In this document: positions 16,703 through 26,800 of the stretch, piece by piece
Layout: the number at the start of each line of letters is the position of its first letter
Numbering within the stretch: position 1 is the stretch's first letter
NCBI RefSeq assembly: GCF_015624425.1
Contig: NZ_CP049919.1
Coordinates: 2,046,001 to 2,110,000, forward strand
Direction: 5' to 3'
Origin: Roseateles sp. DAIF2
GTDB lineage: Bacteria > Pseudomonadota > Gammaproteobacteria > Burkholderiales > Burkholderiaceae_C
DNA: 64,000 nt
Position numbers and translations under genes: made by a program
The notes under the pieces: model-generated
Database searches by the model: none
What the model was told of the DNA's origin: nothing
What the model saw: only the letters and a program-made list of their open reading frames with translations

Positions 16703-18948
16703 CAGCGCAGGACGCCGCTGGGGCGGGCGCTGCCGGGCTGGGGAGGCTGGCCGGGCTCGGCGTTGGCCTGGGCGATCCAGGGCGCCTTGCGCGGCAGCAC
16801 GGTTTGCGCGATCCAGCGCTCCAGGTCATCGGGCGGCAGAGGCTTGCTGAACAGGAAGCCCTGCATCACCGAGCAGCCCAGGCGGTGCAGCACCTCCATC
16901 TGGCGCAGGGTCTCGACGCCCTCGGCCACCACGCGCAGGCCCAGCGAGCGGGCCAGCGCGATGATCGCGGTGACGACGGCCGAGCTCTGCGGCGTGATGC
17001 CCAGGTCGCGCACGAAGCTGCGGTCGATCTTGACCTCCGAGATCGGCAGGGTGGTCAGATAGGCCAGCGAGGAATAGCCGGTGCCGAAGTCGTCGATCGA
17101 GATCTCGACGCCGACCTCGTTGAGGCGGTGCAGCGAGGGGATCACGTTCTGCAGGTCCTTCATCAGGCCGGTCTCGGTGATCTCCAGCTGGATCGCGCGG
17201 TGCGGCACGCCATAGGCGCTGACGCATTGATGGATATGCTCGACCAGGTCGGAGCGCTCGAACAGCCGGTTGGGCAGGTTCACCGCGATCGAGTCGGAGA
17301 AGCCGAAGTTCAGCTGCCAGACCTTGGCCTGGCGCGCCGCCTCTCTCAAGGCCCATTCCGACAGCGGCACGATCAGGCCGGTCTCCTCGGCCAGCGGGAT
17401 GAAGTCGCCCGGCGGCACCAGGGTGTTGCCGCGCTGCCAGCGCATCAGCGCCTCGGCGCCGACCATGCGGGCGCCGCGCACATCGATCTTGGGCTGGTAA
17501 TGCAGCACCAGCTCGCCGCGCTCGATCGCCTTGTGCAGCGCGCTTTCCAGCTCCAGGTTCTCGCGGCCGCGGCCGGCCAGCTGCGGGCTGTACAGCGCCG
17601 AGGCGTTGCGGCCCTGGCTCTTGACCGCGTACATCGCGACGTCGGAGTTGCGCAGCAGGTCGGCCATCGTCAGGCCGTCGCGCGGATAGATCGCGATGCC
17701 GACGCTGGCGGTGACGAAGCATTCCTGGCCGGCGATGAAGATCGGCTCGCGCAGCGCCTCCAGCACGCGCTGGGCGACGCGCTCGGCATCGCGCTCGTCG
17801 ATCACCTCGGGCAATAGGGCCACGAACTCGTCGCCGCCCAGGCGGCCCACGGCCTCCAGGGTGCGGTGCGAACGCCCGCCGACCGATTCCAGCATGCCCT
17901 CGATCACCTGGTCCGAATGGCGCACGCAGCCGCGCAGGCGCCGGCCGACCTCGATCAGCAGCTCGTCGCCGGCGGCATGGCCCAGGGTGTCGTTGATGAC
18001 CTTGAAGCGGTCCAGGTCGATCAGCAGCAGGCCGACCTCATGGCCCATGCGGCGCGCCTGCTCGATCGCGCGCTCGGTGCGCCAGATCAGCTGGCGGCGG
18101 TTCGGCAGGCCGGTCAGCGCGTCGAAATTGGCGAGCTGGCGGATGCGGTCCTCGGCCATGCGTCGGTCGGTCACGTCCTGCAGCACGCCGGTATAGCCGC
18201 TGGCATTGCCATGCTCGTTGAACTCGGGCTCGGCCTCGATGTGGATGACGCGCTGGCGCCCGTCCAGCAGGGTCACCGACAGGTCGGTCACCAGCACCGA
18301 GTTGTGCGCGATCACGTCGCGCAGCAGATGCAGGAAGAGCTTGCGCTCCTCGCGCGGCACCATGCGCATCGCGCCGATGAAGTCCAGGCTCTCGTGGTTG
18401 CCCAGGCCGAACACGCGCAGCGCCTCGGCCGCCAGGGTGAAGCCGCCCGAGCCGCGGTGCCATTCGAAGCTGCCCATGCGGGCCAGGTCCTGCGCGCGCG
18501 CCAGGCGCGCCTTGCTGCGCTCCAGCTCGATGCGGGTGCGCGAGCTGCGCAGCAGGTAGCGCAGGCGCCCGGCCAGCAGGCTCCACTGGGTGGACTTGAC
18601 GAAGAAGTCGGTCGCGCCGACCTGGTAGGCGCGGGTGATCGAGGCCTCGTCGTCCAGGCCGGTCAGCATCAGCACCGGGGTCGACTCGAAGCCGGGCAGG
18701 GCGCGCAGCCGGGTGCAGGTGTCGAAGCCATCCAGCTCCGGCATCATCGCGTCCAGCACGATCATGTCCGGGCTCCATTCGGCCATCATGCGCAGCGCCT
18801 CTTCGCCGCCGGTGGCCTCGGTGATGTCGAAGCCGCGTTCGCGCAGCGCGATCGCGGTCAGGAGCAGGTTGACCTCGTCATCGTCCACCAGCAGCACGCG
18901 GGGCTGTTCGGGCAGATCGCTGTCCAGGTTTTGACTTGCAGCTGTCAT
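16702..18948 (-). CDS. Response regulator with PAS, GGDEF and EAL domains
   Basis: 748 aa. Domain order: receiver (about 15-130, phosphoacceptor D66 in MIVLDAMMPELDG), PAS (about 150-270), GGDEF (about 275-440, GRLGGDEF) and EAL (about 475-725, with GAEALMRW, DDFGTGYSS and EVKIDRSFVRD). The GGDEF domain has an insertion (EGMLESVGGRSHRTLEAV) just before the signature, at the position of the I-site. Both catalytic signatures look intact, so it could make or degrade c-di-GMP. It lies immediately after the hybrid kinase gene, sharing its end base, and is the likely phosphorylation target. Confidence 0.93.
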   Translation of the reverse strand: MTAASQNLDSDLPEQPRVLLVDDDEVNLLLTAIALRERGFDITEATGGEEALRMMAEWSPDMIVLDAMMPELDGFDTCTRLRALPGFESTPVLMLTGLDDEASITRAYQVGATDFFVKSTQWSLLAGRLRYLLRSSRTRIELERSKARLARAQDLARMGSFEWHRGSGGFTLAAEALRVFGLGNHESLDFIGAMRMVPREERKLFLHLLRDVIAHNSVLVTDLSVTLLDGRQRVIHIEAEPEFNEHGNASGYTGVLQDVTDRRMAEDRIRQLANFDALTGLPNRRQLIWRTERAIEQARRMGHEVGLLLIDLDRFKVINDTLGHAAGDELLIEVGRRLRGCVRHSDQVIEGMLESVGGRSHRTLEAVGRLGGDEFVALLPEVIDERDAERVAQRVLEALREPIFIAGQECFVTASVGIAIYPRDGLTMADLLRNSDVAMYAVKSQGRNASALYSPQLAGRGRENLELESALHKAIERGELVLHYQPKIDVRGARMVGAEALMRWQRGNTLVPPGDFIPLAEETGLIVPLSEWALREAARQAKVWQLNFGFSDSIAVNLPNRLFERSDLVEHIHQCVSAYGVPHRAIQLEITETGLMKDLQNVIPSLHRLNEVGVEISIDDFGTGYSSLAYLTTLPISEVKIDRSFVRDLGITPQSSAVVTAIIALARSLGLRVVAEGVETLRQMEVLHRLGCSVMQGFLFSKPLPPDDLERWIAQTVLPRKAPWIAQANAEPGQPPQPGSARPSGVLR

Positions 18949-21392
18949 CAGGGGTTTGCCAGTAGCTCTTTCAGGGCTTCGCGCACCAGCGCGACCTCAT
19001 CATGCATGCCGTCCAGCAGGATGTCCAAACCTTCCGTTTGGCCTTGGCGTGCCATCGTCTCGATTTCGGCACAACGCTGCGAAAGCTTCAATGCTCCGAG
19101 GCTGGCCGACGAAGATTTTAGGGTGTGGGACACATGGCGAATCGCGGCCAGGTCCAGGCCATGTTCGCCGCCGGCGCGGGCCTGCTCCAGATCGGGCAGC
19201 AGCCGGTCCAGCGATTTCAGGAAGGCCGCCACCACGCGTTCCAGCAGCTGGTTGCTGCCGCCGGGATCGAGCTCGCGCAGGCGCGCGATCGCCTCGGGTT
19301 CGAGCAGGGGGCCGGCGGGCGCCGCGGCGGGTGGGGTGGACTGGGGTGGCATGGCGGTTCCATCGGGCGCCGGCTGGCCTTCGGCCGGGCCCGGGCGCCC
19401 CGTGTTTGTTATCTCGCTATTCTCGACCGGGATGCGACGCGTCAGCAGGTCCCGCAACTGGCCGAGGTTAAATGGTTTGGGCAAATAGTCATCGAAACCA
19501 TGGCGGCGCAGGCGCCGCTCGTCGCCGCCCAGCGCGTTGGCGGTGACCGCGACGACCGGCGTGGCCGGGCCGCAGACGAAGGGCAGGGCCGGGCTGGCGC
19601 CGCGCCGGAACAGCGACAGCGCCTGCATGCCGTCCATGCCGGGCATGTGGATGTCCATCATCACCAAGTCGAAGCTCTGCTCGCACATCGCCTGCAGGCC
19701 ACTGCTGGCATCCGGGCAGACCCGCACCCGGCAGCCCAGCCGGGCCAGCATCTCGGCGCTAACCTGCTGGTTCACCGGGTTGTCCTCGACCACCAGGATC
19801 CAGGGCGGTTCACGCTGTGCCTGATCCGCCCGGGCCGGCCGGTCCGGCGCGCCGTCCAGCGGCAGGTTGAGGGTGAAGACCGAGCCCTGCTGCGGCCGGC
19901 TTTCGCCCTCCAGGGTGCCGCCCATCAGCCGCGCCAGTTCGCTGGCCAGGGCCAGGCCCAGGCCGGTGCCGCCATGGCGGCGAGACAGGCTGGCATTGCC
20001 CTGGGTGAAGGGCTTCAGCAGGCGTGGCAGCTCGGCCGCGTCCAGGCCAATGCCGGTGTCGCAGACGCGAAACAGCAGCCTCTCGCCGCGCCGTTCCAGC
20101 TCCAGCCGCACCTCGCCCTGTTCGGTGAACTTCAGCGCATTGGCCAGCAGCTCGTCCAGCACCTGGCGGATGCGCCGCGCATCGCCGCGGGCCTCGCTGG
20201 GAGCCGCGTCGGGCAGCAGGCGCAGCGCCAGGCCCTTGGCGCCGGCGCGCGCCTCGAAGCTGCGCAGGCAGTCGTCGGCCAGCGCGGCCGGATCGAAGGC
20301 GGCGGACTCCAGGCGCAGATGGCCGGCCTGGGCGCTGGCGAAATCCAGCACCTCGTCGACCAGGTCCAGCAGCTCCTGCGCCGAGTGGTAGGCGGCTTCG
20401 GCGAAGCGGCGCTGGGCGGGGGCCAACTCGGTGCCCAGCAGTAGCTCGGTCATGCCCAGCATGCCGTTCAGCGGGGTGCGGATCTCATGGCTCATATTGG
20501 CCATGAACTCGCTCTTGGCCTGGCTCGCGGCCTCGGCCTGGTCGCGCGCCAGCGCCAGCTCGCGATGGCGCTGGTGCTCGTCGCTGATGTCGGCCAGGAT
20601 GCCGTAGACCAGGGCCTGGCCGTTCGGATGCACCTGCGGCCGGCAGCGCAGCCGCATCCAGCGCAGGCCCTTGCTCGGGTGCTGGATGCGCAGCACCATG
20701 TCGCTGGCCTCGCCCTGGGCCTGGGCGGCCAGGCGGCGCGCATACAGCGGCCGGTCCTCGGGATGGATGCGCTGCTCGAACAGGCGCGGGCCCTGGGCCA
20801 GGTCCAGGGTCGACAGGCCCAGCAGGTCCAGCAGCAGCGGCGAGCTGAAATGCAGGCGGTCCCAGTCCGGCGTGGTGACGAACAGGCATTCGCTGACCGC
20901 CTCGGTGACCTCGCGAAAGCGCGTATCGCTTTCCTGCAGCGCGCGCTCCAGCTGGCGCTGCGCGCTGCCGTCCTGCAAGGTGACGACGCCGACCGGGCGG
21001 CGCAGGCCCGACCAGCGCACCAGGCTGCGCTGCAGGGTCAGCCAGCGCTGGCCCAGCGGCGTGGCGAGCCACAGGCCCTCGCGGGCCGCATGCCGGCCGG
21101 TCTCCAGCGCGCGCCAGCGCGGCGGCTGGCACAGTGCGGCCAGCGCCGCGGGCAGCAGCTCGCCGGCCGCGCGGCCCAGCAGCTGGGCGCGGCGCTGGCC
21201 CAGCAGGCGCTCGGCCTCGGCATTGACATGCAGCAGCCGGGTCTGCGAGGTCTCCATCACCAGCAGCGCCACCGGCAACTGGTCGGTCAGCGACTGCACA
21301 TCGCCGGCCGCCAGCAGGGCGGGCCAGCCGGCCATCACATCGGAGGATGCATCGCCGTTGTCGTCGGGGGCCTCGGACATGGCCGTGCTCAT
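18948..21392 (-). CDS. Hybrid sensor histidine kinase with REC and HPt domains
   Basis: About 814 aa, soluble. Domain order: two PAS-like domains (about 30-275), HisKA with phosphoacceptor H302 in [11 protein letters not shown], HATPase_c ([24 protein letters not shown]), a receiver ([13 protein letters not shown]) and a C-terminal HPt domain ([16 protein letters not shown]). This makes a self-contained phosphorelay. The ATG at 21392 is chosen; an in-frame TTG at 21419 would add nine residues. The downstream REC-GGDEF-EAL gene is the plausible output. It is divergent from another kinase gene 90 bp away. Confidence 0.92.
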   Translation of the reverse strand: MSTAMSEAPDDNGDASSDVMAGWPALLAAGDVQSLTDQLPVALLVMETSQTRLLHVNAEAERLLGQRRAQLLGRAAGELLPAALAALCQPPRWRALETGRHAAREGLWLATPLGQRWLTLQRSLVRWSGLRRPVGVVTLQDGSAQRQLERALQESDTRFREVTEAVSECLFVTTPDWDRLHFSSPLLLDLLGLSTLDLAQGPRLFEQRIHPEDRPLYARRLAAQAQGEASDMVLRIQHPSKGLRWMRLRCRPQVHPNGQALVYGILADISDEHQRHRELALARDQAEAASQAKSEFMANMSHEIRTPLNGMLGMTELLLGTELAPAQRRFAEAAYHSAQELLDLVDEVLDFASAQAGHLRLESAAFDPAALADDCLRSFEARAGAKGLALRLLPDAAPSEARGDARRIRQVLDELLANALKFTEQGEVRLELERRGERLLFRVCDTGIGLDAAELPRLLKPFTQGNASLSRRHGGTGLGLALASELARLMGGTLEGESRPQQGSVFTLNLPLDGAPDRPARADQAQREPPWILVVEDNPVNQQVSAEMLARLGCRVRVCPDASSGLQAMCEQSFDLVMMDIHMPGMDGMQALSLFRRGASPALPFVCGPATPVVAVTANALGGDERRLRRHGFDDYLPKPFNLGQLRDLLTRRIPVENSEITNTGRPGPAEGQPAPDGTAMPPQSTPPAAAPAGPLLEPEAIARLRELDPGGSNQLLERVVAAFLKSLDRLLPDLEQARAGGEHGLDLAAIRHVSHTLKSSSASLGALKLSQRCAEIETMARQGQTEGLDILLDGMHDEVALVREALKELLANP

Positions 21393-21482
21393 AAGGTCGC
21401 CGTCAGGGCTTTCATCCAACGCTTATCGGCATCCGCGCAACGGACTTGAGCCTCGTTCTTGGCGCTGTGGCTCCTACATACA

Positions 21483-23162
21483 ATGGCCGCCATGAACAGC
21501 CTCAGCGAAGCACGCCTCGCCTCACGCCGCTGGCCATGGATGGGCGCCGCCTTGCTGGTCCTGCTGCTCCTGGCGGCCTGGCTGCTATGGCCCGCCGGCG
21601 GGGCTTATGCCGCGCCGCTGCTGGCCGGGCTGTGCCTGGGCCTGCTGATGCTGGCGGTGGCCGGCATCGGCTGGCATGTGGGCGTGCGCCTGACGCGCCA
21701 GCGCCTGGGCGAATCGCTGCGCGAGGTGCGCGGCCAGCTGCAGCTGATGTCGCAACTGCAGAGCGACTGGCAATGGCAGACCGACGCGCAGCACCATCTG
21801 GTGCGTTGGCAGGCGCCGCAGGCCGCGCCGGCTTCGAGCTGGGTGGGCGTGGCGGCGACGCAGTCGCTGTGGGAGCGCTTCGCTCTGGTCGAGGGCCAGG
21901 AGGCCAGCCTGCTGCAGCGCCTGCAGGAGCGTGCGCCCTTCGCCGATGTGCTGGTCGAGGCGCGCCTCGAGGGCGGCGCGGCCGCGCAGTTCTCGGGCCG
22001 CTGGCTGCTGCGCGGCCAGGTCTGCCTGGATGGCTTCGGGCGTTTCCAGGGCTATCTGGGCACCGCGCGGCCGGTGCCGCGGCCCGCGCCCGAGGGCCAG
22101 CAGGCCGCTGGCCTGGCCCCGCCCGTGCCGGTGGCCAGCGACGAGCGCGACCATGGCTGGATCCAGTCCCTGCCGGGCCCGGCCTGGCTGGTGGCCGAGG
22201 CGAGCGGCGCGCATCCGCGTCTGCTGGAATTGAATGCCTCCGCGGCCCAGCTGATGGGGCGCCCGCCCGAGCAGTTGCGCGGCGAACCCTGGCGCGCCTG
22301 TCTGGACTGCCTGCCGGCCGAGGTGCGCGAGGCCGCCGCGGCGCCGACCGCGGCCTCGGGTCTGCCCTGTGGGCCCTGGTGGCTGTGCCTGACCGCGGTG
22401 GCGGGACGGCCGGGCCTGGCCCTGCTGAGCCTGTGGCCGCAGGGCGCGCCGGACACGGTGCCGGCGACCCTGGCGGTCGAAGCGGCCGAGGTGGCGCGCG
22501 CCGAGCATGAATCCTTCAGCTACACGGTCTCGCATGATCTGCGCGCGCCGCTGCGCGTGGTCGAGGGCTTCGCGCGTATCCTGAAGGAGGATTACGGCCG
22601 CCTGCTGGACCGCATCGGCAACGACCATCTGGACCGGGTGATGGGCGCGGCCGCGCGCATGAACAGCATGATCGACGCGCTGCTGTCGCTGACCCAGCTC
22701 AGCTCGCAGCCGCTGCAGCGCCAGACCGTCAACCTCTCGCAGCTGGCCACCCTGGTGATCGAGGAACTGCGCCGCAATGCACCGGAGCGCCGCGCGCTGG
22801 TGCAGATCGAGCCCGAGCTGCAGGTGCAGGGCGACCCGACCCTGCTGCGCATGGTGCTTGAGAACCTGCTGGGCAACGCCTGGAAGTACAGCAGCAAGAC
22901 CGCGCACACCGAGATCCGCTTCGAGCGCCAGCAGCTCGGCGGCGAGCTGGTCTTCGTCGTCAGCGACAACGGCGCCGGCTTCGACATGCGCTTCGCCGAG
23001 CGCCTGTTCGGTGTGTTCCAGCGCCTGCACAGCGCCAGCGATTTCCAGGGCACCGGCGTCGGCCTGGCCTCGGTGCGCCGCATCGTGCACCGCCATGGCG
23101 GCGAGATCTGGGCCGAGTCGGAAGTCGGGCAGGGCGCCCGCTTCTTCTTTACGCTCGGCTGA
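21483..23162 (+). CDS. Membrane sensor histidine kinase
   Basis: About 559 aa. Two hydrophobic segments lie near the N-terminus (about 18-38 and 42-65), with a degenerate PAS-like middle. HisKA follows, with the phosphoacceptor in SYTVSHDLRAPLRVVEGF at about residue 348, then HATPase_c (NLLGNAWKYSS, VSDNGAGFDM, GTGVGLASVRRIV). The kinase core resembles those of phytochrome-like kinases, but no bilin-binding domain is present. The start could also be the ATG at 21492. No response regulator is adjacent on this strand. Confidence 0.88.
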   Translation: MAAMNSLSEARLASRRWPWMGAALLVLLLLAAWLLWPAGGAYAAPLLAGLCLGLLMLAVAGIGWHVGVRLTRQRLGESLREVRGQLQLMSQLQSDWQWQTDAQHHLVRWQAPQAAPASSWVGVAATQSLWERFALVEGQEASLLQRLQERAPFADVLVEARLEGGAAAQFSGRWLLRGQVCLDGFGRFQGYLGTARPVPRPAPEGQQAAGLAPPVPVASDERDHGWIQSLPGPAWLVAEASGAHPRLLELNASAAQLMGRPPEQLRGEPWRACLDCLPAEVREAAAAPTAASGLPCGPWWLCLTAVAGRPGLALLSLWPQGAPDTVPATLAVEAAEVARAEHESFSYTVSHDLRAPLRVVEGFARILKEDYGRLLDRIGNDHLDRVMGAAARMNSMIDALLSLTQLSSQPLQRQTVNLSQLATLVIEELRRNAPERRALVQIEPELQVQGDPTLLRMVLENLLGNAWKYSSKTAHTEIRFERQQLGGELVFVVSDNGAGFDMRFAERLFGVFQRLHSASDFQGTGVGLASVRRIVHRHGGEIWAESEVGQGARFFFTLG

Positions 23163-23172
23163 ACCGTCCGGC

Positions 23173-23763
23173 TTAGCGTCCGGGTAAAGCCAGCAGCTCG
23201 ACCGCCTCGATCAGGCGCTGCGCCGAGTCCTGCAGCGGCCGGCCTTCCGAATCGGCCAGCTTCTGCAGGCGCGCCAGCGCCTCCTGGCGCGACAGCGAAT
23301 AGCGGTGCATCAGCACCCCCACCGCCAGCGGCACGACCTGCTCCAGCAGGGCCTGGTCCGAGGGATTGGCGCGCGGCGCGGCCGGTGCGCGTTCGCCGCG
23401 CTTGGCGAAGGCGGCTTCCACCGCGGGCACGATCTGGTGGATGTCCAGCGGCTTGACCAGATAGGCCACCGCGCCGAGCTCCTTGACCTTGGCCACCGTG
23501 GCCTCGTCGGCGAAGGCCGACAGGAACATGAAGGGCACCTGCAGGTATTCGCGCAGATAGGCGGCGACGTCGAAGCCGCTCATGCCCTCCATGCGGATGT
23601 CCAGCAGAGCCAGCTCCGGGCGGTGCTCGCGCGCCAGCAGGATGGCGTCGTCGCCGTTGTCGGCATCGATGACCTCATAGCCCGCTTGCGCAAGGCCATG
23701 CGTCAGCGTGGCCAAGACCAGCCGATCATCATCGACGACGAGAATTTTGCCCTTTGTGCTCAC
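23173..23763 (-). CDS. Response regulator with ANTAR RNA-binding domain
   Basis: 196 aa. The receiver domain (1-120) has D11/D12, phosphoacceptor D55, and K104 in YLVKPLD. The C-terminal ANTAR-type helical domain (about 135-195: VGVLMHRYSLSRQEALARLQKLADSEG in pieces VGVLMHRYSLSRQEALARL and QKLADSEG) resembles the AmiR/NasR/EutV family, which binds twin hairpins in leader RNA to prevent termination. It lies 52 bp downstream of a HisKA_2-type kinase, the usual partner class for ANTAR regulators. The RNA target is unknown. Confidence 0.88.
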   Translation of the reverse strand: MSTKGKILVVDDDRLVLATLTHGLAQAGYEVIDADNGDDAILLAREHRPELALLDIRMEGMSGFDVAAYLREYLQVPFMFLSAFADEATVAKVKELGAVAYLVKPLDIHQIVPAVEAAFAKRGERAPAAPRANPSDQALLEQVVPLAVGVLMHRYSLSRQEALARLQKLADSEGRPLQDSAQRLIEAVELLALPGR

Positions 23764-23815
23764 CAGGAATGCTCCCTGCCCGCGCCACGCTTGTATGGCG
23801 CCATTCTCCCAGAAC

Positions 23816-26800
23816 TCACAGGGGGGTCAGGAGGTTGACACTGGGCGGCAGCAGTTCCAGCAGGCACACGACCTGCTCGCCCTGCTGTTCCAGGCTCAGG
23901 ATCGCGCTGCGCCGCGGCAGCAGCGCGCGCACCAGGCCCAGGCCGGAGACGCCGCCGGGCACCTTGCTGAGCTGGAATCCTTCCGGCAGACGGCCCTGGT
24001 TGACGATGCGCAGCGCCACATGGTTGTCGCCGCAGACCAGGGCGCATTGCGGCGCCTGGCCGCCGCCATGCTTGAAGGCATTGCCCAGCAGTTCGTTGAG
24101 CGTCAGCGCGATCGGGATCGACTCGGCCTCGGGCAGGGCCCATTGGTGCACCAGCTCGGCCTGCTCGCCCTCGATCGCCAGGGTGATCGGCTGGCCATGC
24201 AGGCGCTGCACCGAGCCGGTGATCGCCTCCACCACCTTGCGCACGCGCAGGGGCCCGGCCGAGCCGACCTGCAGGCCGTAGACCTGGGCGATCGCCTGCA
24301 CCTGGCCGACGGCCTCACCGATCACGCCGGCCACCTCGGGGCGGCGCGCGGCGATCTGCTGCAGGAGGCCGGCCACGCCCTGCAGATTGTTCTTGATGCG
24401 GTGGTGCACCTCGCGCACCAGCAGCTCGCGCTGCGCGATCGCGGCGGCCAGGCGCGCTTCTTCTGCGGCGCGCTGCTCGGTCACGTCGCTGGCCACCAGC
24501 AGCAGCTGCTCGGGCTCGCTCGGCGCCTCGGGGTCGGCCGGGTCCTGCGCCGGCGCCAGGTGCAGCAGGCGTGCGTCCCAGACACGCGTCTGGCCATGCA
24601 GCTGCAGCCGGTATTCGCGCTGCGTCACTTCGGTGCTGAGCAGGGCCGATTCCATGTCGTTGCGCACCACCGGCCCCTGCTCGGCGCCGAACAGCTGCTC
24701 GGGGCTGGCGCCGATCAGCTCGGCCTCGGCGCGCCCGGCCAGCGCGGCCGCGGCCTGGTTGATCTGCTCGACCGCCAGGGTCTTCGCGTCGTGCAGGCTG
24801 ATCGCCAGCGGCGCGGCCTCGATGATGCGTTGCAGCGAGGCCTGGGCCTGCTGGGTCTGGGCCTCGGCCTGGCGGCGCCGCTCGATGTCCAGCAGCGCAT
24901 AGGTCAGCTGGCGGCCCGATTCCTCGATGCCGGTCACCACCGCATTGCCGACCACCCAGAACTCGCGCCCGTCGCGCGCCTTCAGCCGGCATTCGAAGGT
25001 CTCGGCCTGGCCCTCGGTCAGCTCGTCCAGGTAATGGGTGTGGCGGAAGGGGTGGTCCGGGTCGGGCGTCGCGACGATGCTCATCGGCTGGCCTGCGAAG
25101 GCGCTCAGGTCGCCGCCGAACATGCGCCGCGCCGAGCGGTTCATCCACTCGATGCCGCCGCGGCCGACGGTGACGATGCCGACCAGCACCGAATCCAGCA
25201 CCGCGCGCTCGCGCTCGGTCTGCAGCATCAGCGACTGCTGGGCGCGCCAGCGGTCGTCGACGTTCACATAGGTGGCGATCACGCCCTCGTCGGGCGCGCC
25301 GGGCCGCATCACGCGCTTGCTGACCTGCATCCACAGGCTCGCGCCGTCGCGCCGGCGCAGCCGCCGCTCGCCCTTCCATTGACCCTGCTGGGCCAGCGCC
25401 TGCTGGATGGACTGCTGCAGACGCTCGTAATCGAACTCGCTGTCGAACAGGCGGCGGTGCTCCAGGCCGTTCAGCTCGGCGATGCGGTAGCCGCTCATCG
25501 CGGCCAGCGCCTCGTTGGCGCGCGCCACCTTGCCCTGGCGCAGGATCGCCATGCCGACATCGGACAGGTTGAACATCAGCTCGCGGTCCTGCACCAGCGC
25601 CTCCAGCTGGGTCTGCTGGGCCTTGAGCCGGCTGATGTCGCTGACCACGGCCACCGCCTCGTCGGCCGGACCTTGCACCTTGCGCAGGCTCAGCGACAGC
25701 CAGCGCGCCGTCGGCGCCTGGCTGCCGACCTGCACGAACTCGGCCTCGAACAGATGCTCGGCGCTGAGCTCGGCCAGCGCGGTCTGCACCTGCTGCGCCA
25801 GCTCGGGCAGCGCAGCGAACAGGGTCGCCACCGGCGTGCCGGCCGGGGTGGCGGCGGGCAGGCCCAGCATCTGCTCGAAACCCTCGTTGCAGCGCAGCAG
25901 CTGCTTGCCGCGCAGATAGGCCATGCCGACGCCGGAGCTGTCCATGATGGTGGAGAGCTCGCGCAGCAACTGTTCGTGGCGGCGCTCGGCCTGGGCCTGG
26001 GCGGTGACGTCCAGGGTCACGACCGAGGTGGTGCGCTGGCCCGAGGCCAGCTGGCCGGGCTCGACCCGGGTCAGCAGCCAGCGCCGGCCCAGCTCGGGAT
26101 GGCGCACCGCGTAGCGCACCTCGACCCGGTCGCCGGTCTTCAGCGCGCGTTGCAGGCGCTCGAACTCGGGCAGCGAATCGGGCTCGACGATGTCGCGGCC
26201 GACGCCCTGCAGCCCGGCCAGCGCGCCCTTGGGCTTGGCGCCGCTGGCGCTGCCGCGCGGGCGCAGCCAGCCGGCGTCCTGCTGGAAGGTGGCCAGGCCG
26301 ACGCCGGCGGTGTCCATCAGCGCGTCGAGCTGCTGGTGCGCCAGGTCGCGCTCCTGCTCCGAGCTGCGGTCGTCCAGCACCGCCATGTAGCGGCGCTGGC
26401 CCACCAGGCGCTGCAGCCGGCCGGCCAGCCAGCGGCTGCGGCCGCCGGGGTCGACCAGCTGGGCCTGGGTCAGCAGCGGCGGCGCGCCCTCGGCCTGCTC
26501 GCGCAGCGCCGGCAGCGGCCGGCCCTCGGCCGGGTCCCAGGCCAGCAGGCGCTGCAGCGCCGCGCCGGCCTCGTGCAGGCTGGCCGGCGCGGCCAGGCTC
26601 AGCGCGGCGAAGGCGGTGTTGGCGCGCAGCAGCAGGCCGTTGTCGTCGAACAGCACCATCGGCAGCGGGCTCAGCGCCAGCCATTGCTCGACCTCGGCCT
26701 GGGCCCGCTCGGCCTGGGCGCGCGCGGCCTGTTCGGGCGTGCGGTCCTGCAGCAGGCACAGGTTCAGCTCGGGCGTCAGCGCATGTACCAGGAGGCGCAT

